Position numbers and translations under genes: made by a program | Notes under the pieces: model-generated | The model's database searches: none | What the model was told of the DNA's origin: nothing | What the model saw: only the letters and a program-made list of their open reading frames with translations | Source of the DNA: Bathymodiolus brooksi | Lineage: Eukaryota; Mollusca; Bivalvia; Mytilida; Modiolidae | Direction: 5' to 3' | DNA: 64,000 bases | Assembly: GCA_963680875.1 (NCBI GenBank) | Contig: OY804582.1 | Location: 56,004,646-56,068,645 of the forward strand | In this document: piece by piece, positions 57,666 to 64,000 of the stretch | Numbering within the stretch: the stretch's first letter is position 1 | Layout of the letters: the number at the start of each line of letters is the position of its first letter

Positions 57666-59585
57666 ATCTGCCAAATAGTCATATTCCTGTACTACAATAT
57701 CAACTAACCAAAACACAACATCCACCAAATAGTCATATTCCTGTACTACAATATCAAATAACCCAAATACAACATCTGCCAAATTGTCATATTCCTGTAC
57801 TACAATATCAAATAACCCAAACACAACATCTGCCAAATAGTCATATTCCTGTACTACAATATCAAATAACCCAAACACAACATCCACCAAATAGTCGTAT
57901 TCCTTTACCACAATATCAAATAACCAAAACACAACATCCACCAAATAGTCGTATTCCTGTACTACAATATCAAATAACCAGAACACAAAATCCGCCAAAT
58001 AGTCATATTCCTGTACCACAATATCAAATAACCCAAACACAACATCTGCCTAATAGTCATATTCCTGTACTACAATATCAAATAACCCAAACACAACATC
58101 CACCAAATAGTCATATTCCTGTACTACAATATCAAATAACCCAAACACAACATCCGCCAAATAGTCGTATTCCTTTACTATAATATCAAATAACCAAAAC
58201 ACAACATCCACCAAATAGTCATATTCCTGTACTACAATATCAAATAACCCAAACACAACATCCGCCGAATAGTCATATTCCTGTACTACAATATCAAATG
58301 ACCCAAACACAACATCCGCCAAATAGTCGTATTCCTTTACTACAATAACAAATAACCGAAACACAACATCAGCCAAATAGTCATATTCCTGTACTACAAT
58401 ATCAAATAACCCAAACACAACATCTGCCAAATAGTCATATTCCTGTACTACAATATCAAATAACCCAAACACAACATCCACCAAATAGTCGTATTCCTTT
58501 ACCACAATATCAAATAACCAAAACACAACATCCGCCAAATAGTCGTATTCCTTTACTACAATATCAAATAACCCAAACACAACATCCACCAAATAGTCAT
58601 ATTCCTGTACTACAATATCAAATAACCGAAACACAACATTCGCCAAATATTCGTATTCCTGTACTACAATATCAAATAACCCAAACGCAAAATCCGCCAA
58701 ATAGTCATATTCCTGTACTACAATATCAAATAACCCAAACACAACATCTGCCAAATAGTCATATTCATGTACTACAATATCAACTAACCAAAACACAACA
58801 TCCACCAAATAGTCATATTCCTGTACTACAATATCAAATAACCCAAACACAACATCCACCAAATAGTCATATTCCTGTGCTACAATATTAAATAACCCAA
58901 ACACAACATCCGCCAAATAGTCCTATTCCTGTACTACAATATCAAATAACCCAAACACAACATCAGCCAAATAGTCGTATTCCTGTACTACAATATCAAA
59001 TAACCCAAACACAACATCCGCCAAATAGTCATATTCCTTTACTATTATATCAAATAACCTAAGCACAACATCTGCCAAATAGTCGTATTCCTGTACTACA
59101 ATATCAAATAACCCAAAGCACAACATCCGCCAAATAGTCATATTCCTGTACTACAATATCAAATAACCCAAACACAACATCTGCCAACTAGTCGTATTCC
59201 TGTACAACAATATCAAATAACCAGAACACAACATCCACCAAATAGTCATATACCTGTACTACAATATCAAATAACCCAAACACAACATCTGCCAAATAGT
59301 CATATTCCTGTACTACAATGTCAAATAACCCAAACACAACATATGCCAAATAGTCATATTCCTGTACTACAATATCAAATAACCCAAACACAACATCCGC
59401 CAAATAGTCATATTCCTGTACTACAATATCAACTAACCAAAACACAACATCCACCAAATAGTCATATACCTGTACTACAATATCAAATAACCCAAATACA
59501 ACATCTGCCTAATAGTCATATTCCTGTACTACCATATCAAATAACCCAAACACAACATCTGCCAAATAGTCATATTCCTGTACTA
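57666..59585. repeat. 1891-bp tandem duplication, copy 2
   Basis: Second copy of 55775-57665, with all the private markers in the same order. Differences noticed are ACATTCGCC near 58637 against ACATCCGCC near 56746, and ACATATGCC near 59340 against ACATCCGCC near 57449. The latter creates the ATG of the plus-strand frame at 59343. Confidence 0.85.
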
Positions 59586-60122
59586 CAATATCAAATAACC
59601 CAAACACAACATCCACCAAATAGTCGTATTCCTTTACCACAATATCAAATAACCAAAACACAACATCCACCAAATAGTCGTATTCCTGTACTACAATATC
59701 AAATAACCCAAACACAACATCCGCCAAATAGTCATATTCCTGTACTACAATATCAAATAACCCAAACACAACATCTGCCTAATAGTCATATTCCTGTACT
59801 ACAATATCAAATAACCCAAACACAACATCCACCAAATAGTCATATTCCTGTACTACAATATCAAATAACCCAAACACAACATCCGCCAAATAGTCGTATT
59901 CCTTTACTACAATATCAAATAACAAAAACACAACATCCACCAAATAGTCATATTCATGTACTACAATATCAAATAACCCAAACACAACATCTGCCAAATA
60001 GTCATATTCCTGTACTACAATATCAAATAACCCAAACAAAACATCCACCAAATAGTCATATTCCTGTACTACAGTATCAAATAACCCAAACACAACATCC
60101 GCCAAATAGTCGTATTCTATAA
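59343..60122 (+). other. Plus-strand open frame, probably not a gene
   Basis: A 259-codon frame of the antisense repeat, SHIPVLQYQITQTQHPPN, rich in Pro, Gln, Thr and His. It begins at an ATG made by a private change (ACATATGCC near 59340) not present in the sister copy at 57449. It ends at the TAA formed by the 45-bp unit at 60113. Comparable plus-strand stretches without stops occur throughout the array but lack an ATG. No signal sequence or non-repeat domain is present. Confidence 0.75.
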
Positions 60123-61740
60123 CAAATAACCCAAACACAACATCAGCCAAATAGTCATATTCCTTTACTACAATATCAAATAACCAAAACACAACATCCA
60201 CCAAATAGTCATAATCCTGTACTACAATATCAAATAACCCAAACACAACATCAGCCAAATAGTCATATTCCTGTACTACAATATCAAATAACCCAAACAC
60301 AACATTCGCAAAATAGTCATATTCCTGTGCTACAATATCAAATAACCCAAACACAACATCCACCAAATAGTCATATTCTGTACTACAATAACAAATAACC
60401 CAAACACAACATCCACCAAATAGTCATATTCTGTACTACAATATCAACTAACCAAAAGACAACATCCACCAAATAGTCATATTCCTGTACTACAATATCA
60501 AATAACCCAAACACAACATCCGCCAAATAGTCATATTCCTGTGCTACAATATCAAATAACCCAAACACAACATCCGCCAAATAGTCATATTCCTGTACTA
60601 CAATATCAAATAACCCAAACACAACATCCACCAAATAGTCATATTCCTTTACTACAATATCAAATAACCCAAACACAACATCCACCAAATAGTCATATTC
60701 TGTACTACAATATCAACTAACCAAAACACAACATCCACCAAATAGTCATATTCCTGTACTACAATATCAACTAACCAAAACACAACATCCACCAAATAGT
60801 CATATTCCTGTACTACAATATCAAATAACCCAAACACAACATCCACCAAATAGTCATATTCCTGTGCTACAATATTAAATAACCCAAACACAACATCCGC
60901 CAAATAGTCCTATTCCTGTACTACAATATCAAATAACCCAAACACAACATCAGCCAAATAGTCGTATTCCTGTACTACAATATCAAATAACCCAAACACA
61001 ACATCCGCCAAATAGTCATATTCCTTTACTATTATATCAAATAACCTAAGCACAACATCTGCCAAATAGTCGTATTCCTGTACTACAATATCAAATAACC
61101 CAAAGCACAACATCCGCCAAATAGTCATATTCCTGTACTACAATATGAAATAACCCAAACACAACATCTGCCAACTAGTCGTATTCCTGTACTACAATAT
61201 CAAATAACCAAAACACAACATCCACCAAATAGTCATATTCCTGTACTACAATATCAAATAACCCAAACACAACATCTGCCAAATAGTCATATTCCTGTAC
61301 TACAATGTCAAATAACCCAAACACAACATCCGCCAAATAGTCATATTCCTGTACTACAATATCAAATAACCTAAACACAACATCCGCCAAATAGTCCTAT
61401 TCCTGTACTACAATATCAAATAACCCAAACACAACATCAGCCAAATAGTAGTATTCCTGTACTACAATATCAAATAACCCAAACACAACATCCGCCAAAT
61501 AGTCATATTCCTTTACTATTATATCAAATAACCTAAGCACAACATCTGCCAAATAGTCGTATTCCTGTACTACAATATCAAATAACCCAAAGCACAACAT
61601 CCGCCAAATAGTCATATTCCTGTACTACAATATCAAATAACCCAAACACAACATCTGCCAACTAGTCGTATTCCTGTACTACAATATCAAATAACACAAA
61701 CACAACATCCGCCAAATAGTCATATTCCTGTACTACAATA
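59915..61740. repeat. 1826-bp tandem duplication, copy 1
   Basis: A block of 34 units less 10 bp, repeated at 61741-63575. It starts near AATAACAAAAACAC and contains CTACAGTATC near 60070, the 45-bp unit at 60113-60157, CATTCGCAAAATAG, GTGCTACAATATTAAAT, AATATGAAATAACCC and AATAGTAGTATTCC. All of these are found again 1826 bp downstream. Confidence 0.84.
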
Positions 61741-63575
61741 TCAAATAACAAAAACACAACATCCACCAAATAGTCATATTCATGTACTACAATATCAAAT
61801 AACCCAAACACAACATCTGCCAAATAGTCATATTCCTGTACTACAATATCAAATAACCCAAACAAAACATCCACCAAATAGTCATATTCCTGTACTACAG
61901 TATCAAATAACCCAAACACAACATCCGCCAAATAGTCGTATTCTATAACAAATAACCCAAACACAACATCAGCCAAATAGTCATATTCCTTTACTACAAT
62001 ATCAAATAACCAAAACACAACATCCACCAAATAGTCATAATCCTGTACTACAATATCAAATAACCCAAACACAACATCAGCCAAATAGTCATATTCCTGT
62101 ACTACAATATCAAATAACCCAAACACAACATTCGCAAAATAGTCATATTCCTGTGCTACAATATCAAATAACCCAAACACAACATCCACCAAATAGTCAT
62201 ATTCTGTACTACAATAACAAATAACCCAAACACAACATCCACCAAATAGTCATATTCTGTACTACAATATCAACTAACCAAAAGACAACATCCACCAAAT
62301 AGTCATATTCCTGTACTACAATATCAAATAACCCAAACACAACATCCGCCAAATAGTCATATTCCTGTGCTACAATATCAAATAACCCAAACACAACATC
62401 CGCCAAATAGTCATATTCCTGTACTACAATATCAAATAACCCAAACACAACATCCACCAAATAGTCATATTCCTTTACTACAATATCAAATAACCCAAAC
62501 ACAACATCCACCAAATAGTCATATTCTGTACTACAATATCAACTAACCAAAACACAACATCCACCAAATAGTCATATTCCTGTACTACAATATCAACTAA
62601 CCAAAACACAACATCCACCAAATAGTCATATTCCTGTACTACAATATCAAATAACCCAAACACAACATCCACCAAATAGTCATATTCCTGTGCTACAATA
62701 TTAAATAACCCAAACACAACATCCGCCAAATAGTCCTATTCCTGTACTACAATATCAAATAACCCAAACACAACATCAGCCAAATAGTCGTATTCCTGTA
62801 CTACAATATCAAATAACCCAAACACAACATCCGCCAAATAGTCATATTCCTTTACTATTATATCAAATAACCTAAGCACAACATCTGCCAAATAGTCGTA
62901 TTCCTGTACCACAATATCAAATAACCCAAAGCACAACATCCGCCAAATAGTCATATTCCTGTACTACAATATGAAATAACCCAAACACAACATCTGCCAA
63001 CTAGTCGTATTCCTGTACTACAATATCAAATAACCAAAACACAACATCCACCAAATAGTCATATTCCTGTACTACAATATCAAATAACCCAAACACAACA
63101 TCTGCCAAATAGTCATATTCCTGTACTACAATGTCAAATAACCCAAACACAACATCCGCCAAATAGTCATATTCCTGTACTACAATATCAAATAACCTAA
63201 ACACAACATCCGCCAAATAGTCCTATTCCTGTACTACAATATCAAATAACCCAAACACAACATCAGCCAAATAGTAGTATTCCTGTACTACAATATCAAA
63301 TAACCCAAACACAACATCCGCCAAATAGTCATATTCCTTTACTATTATATCAAATAACCTAAGCACAACATCTGCCAAATAGTCGTATTCCTGTACTACA
63401 ATATCAAATAACCCAAAGCACAACATCCGCCAAATAGTCATATTCCTGTACTACAATATCAAATAACCCAAACACAACATCTGCCAACTAGTCGTATTCC
63501 TGTACTACAATATCAAATAACACAAACACAACATCCGCCAAATAGTCATATTCCTGTACTACAATATCAAATAAC
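61741..63575. repeat. 1826-bp tandem duplication, copy 2
   Basis: Second copy of 59915-61740, with its 45-bp unit at 61939-61983 and CTACAGTATC near 61896. A private change is CCTGTACCACAATATC near 62906. The match ends near 63575, where this copy continues into a CATCCGACAAATAG unit. Confidence 0.84.
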
Positions 63576-64000
63576 CCAAACACAACATCCGACAAATAGT
63601 CATATTCCTGTACTACAATATCAAATAACCCAAACACAACATCTGCCTAATAGTCATATTCCTGTACTACAATATCAAATAACCCAAACACAACATCCAC
63701 CAAATAGTCATATTCCTGTACTACAATATCAAATAACCCAAACACAACATCCGCCAAATAGTCGTATTCATTTACTACAATATCAAATAACAAAAACACA
63801 ACATCCACCAAATAGTCATATTCATGTACTACAATATCAAATAACCCAAACACAACATCTGCCAAATAGTCATATTCCTGTACTACAATATCAAATAACC
63901 CAAACAAAACATCCACCAAATAGTCGTATTCCTGTACTACAATATCAAATAACCCAAACACAACATCCGCCAAATAGTCATATTCCTGTACTACAATATC
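63576..64000. repeat. Right end of array in window
   Basis: Satellite units matching those at about 49.26-49.68 kb: CATCCGACAAATAG, CTGCCTAATAG, AATAACAAAAACAC, AACAAAACATCC. A private CGTATTCATTTAC lies near 63765. The last base is mid-unit, so the array continues beyond the window. Confidence 0.85.

Larger units (their letters stand above)
41898..61983. repeat. Six 45-bp deletion units (marker lineage)
   Basis: Units reduced by 9 bp, with TATTCTATAACAAATAACC in place of the usual start, occur at 41898-41942, 47451-47495, 50034-50078, 54343-54387, 60113-60157 and 61939-61983. I saw none left of 41.9 kb. The shared junction implies one deletion that then spread by duplication of larger blocks. 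The loss keeps both satellite frames in phase (minus reads FVIEYDYL; plus gains a TAA stop). Confidence 0.85.
1..64000. repeat. 54-bp satellite array filling the window
   Basis: Every stretch I read is a copy of one 54-bp unit, joined head to tail in one orientation with no spacer. A reference unit with no variant bases is 2371-2424. Landmarks in each unit are CCTGTACTACAATATC, AAATAACCC and CCAAATAGTCAT. Recurrent variant sites, numbered from base 2371, are: 8 (G/T), 10 (A/G), 14-15, 18-20, 23, 28-29, 42-43 (CG, CA, TG, AG), 46, 48 and 54 (A/G). Most units carry zero to four changes, so divergence is low. Length variants of 45, 52, 53 and 55 bp also occur. The window begins and ends mid-unit, so the array is larger than 64 kb. 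This is seen directly in the sequence. A role as centromeric, subtelomeric or other heterochromatic satellite is inference. I see no unique sequence anywhere. Confidence 0.97.

Noticed and set aside
1..64000. About 150 overlapping open frames as real genes
   Set aside because: All encode only the same 18-residue repeats. Most of the minus-strand frames in the main repeat phase begin at TTG or GTG, ATG starts usually depend on an out-of-phase unit, and stops and frameshifts recur on both strands. No frame has a unique terminus or domain.
1..64000. CRISPR array
   Set aside because: Units are directly joined with no unique spacers between repeats, no leader and no cas genes. The 54-bp unit itself varies at a few fixed sites.
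1..64000. Telomeric or interstitial telomere repeat (TAACCC once per unit)
   Set aside because: The hexamer occurs singly in AAATAACCCAAAC, never in tandem, and many units lose it (AACCAAAAC, AACCGAAAC). The shelterin-type site with TAGGGTTA is absent.
1..64000. CENP-B box marking a centromeric satellite
   Set aside because: The consensus contains no sequence resembling the CENP-B box, with its TTCG and CGGGA elements. A centromeric role remains possible but is not supported by a motif.
1..64000. Short restriction palindromes (GTAC in most units, ACTAGT in some) as operators or hairpins
   Set aside because: They are 4-6 bp, lack arms long enough for a stable hairpin, and are explained by the consensus. 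They are useful only as digestion markers.

Overview
The whole 64-kb window is one uninterrupted head-to-tail tandem array of a single 54-bp repeat family, about 1,185 units. The first and last bases both fall inside a unit, so the array runs past both ends. I found no unique sequence, no recognisable gene, RNA gene, mobile-element end or conventional regulatory site. The clearest unmutated unit is at 2371-2424. It is about 35% G+C, and the plus strand is strongly G-poor (23 A, 16 C, 12 T, 3 G per unit). A satellite of this size with nested higher-order repeats (HORs) fits a eukaryotic chromosome (subtelomeric, pericentromeric or other heterochromatin). Nothing here identifies the species.

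Layout. Units differ by a small, recurring set of substitutions and a few indels (45-, 52-, 53- and 55-bp units). These variants act as barcodes and show amplification at several scales. From 0.8 to 10.2 kb there is a mosaic: a 0.8-3.3 kb segment recurs at 4.8-7.3 kb (offset 4049) and a 3.3-4.9 kb segment recurs at 8.6-10.2 kb (offset 5292). The first of these contains a 918-bp (17-unit) HOR in tandem. From 11.1 to 14.6 kb there is a precise 1727-bp tandem duplication. From 15.5 to 18.4 kb there are 540-bp (10-unit) duplications. From 18.8 to 39.4 kb there are three large successive copies: A (period 6156 bp = 114 units), B, and C, which carries insertions. From 37.9 kb to the end there is a younger-looking mosaic of roughly 0.9-2.6 kb blocks duplicated side by side (918, 2583, 1891 and 1826 bp), marked by a 45-bp unit seen nowhere to the left.

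Coding question. Because 54 is divisible by 3, the consensus is open in exactly one frame on each strand: an 18-residue hydrophobic/acidic repeat on minus (ADVVFGLFDIVVQEYDYL) and an 18-residue Pro/Gln/Thr repeat on plus (SHIPVLQYQITQTQHPPN). This produces open frames of up to 377 codons, but they look like by-products. Both frames are repeatedly cut by stop-creating variants and by -1/+1 bp units. Most of the minus frames in the main repeat phase can only begin at a non-ATG codon (TTG or GTG). The common variants are silent on one strand and replacing on the other, with no consistent preference. I therefore annotate the window as satellite DNA and list the longest frames only as probable non-genes.
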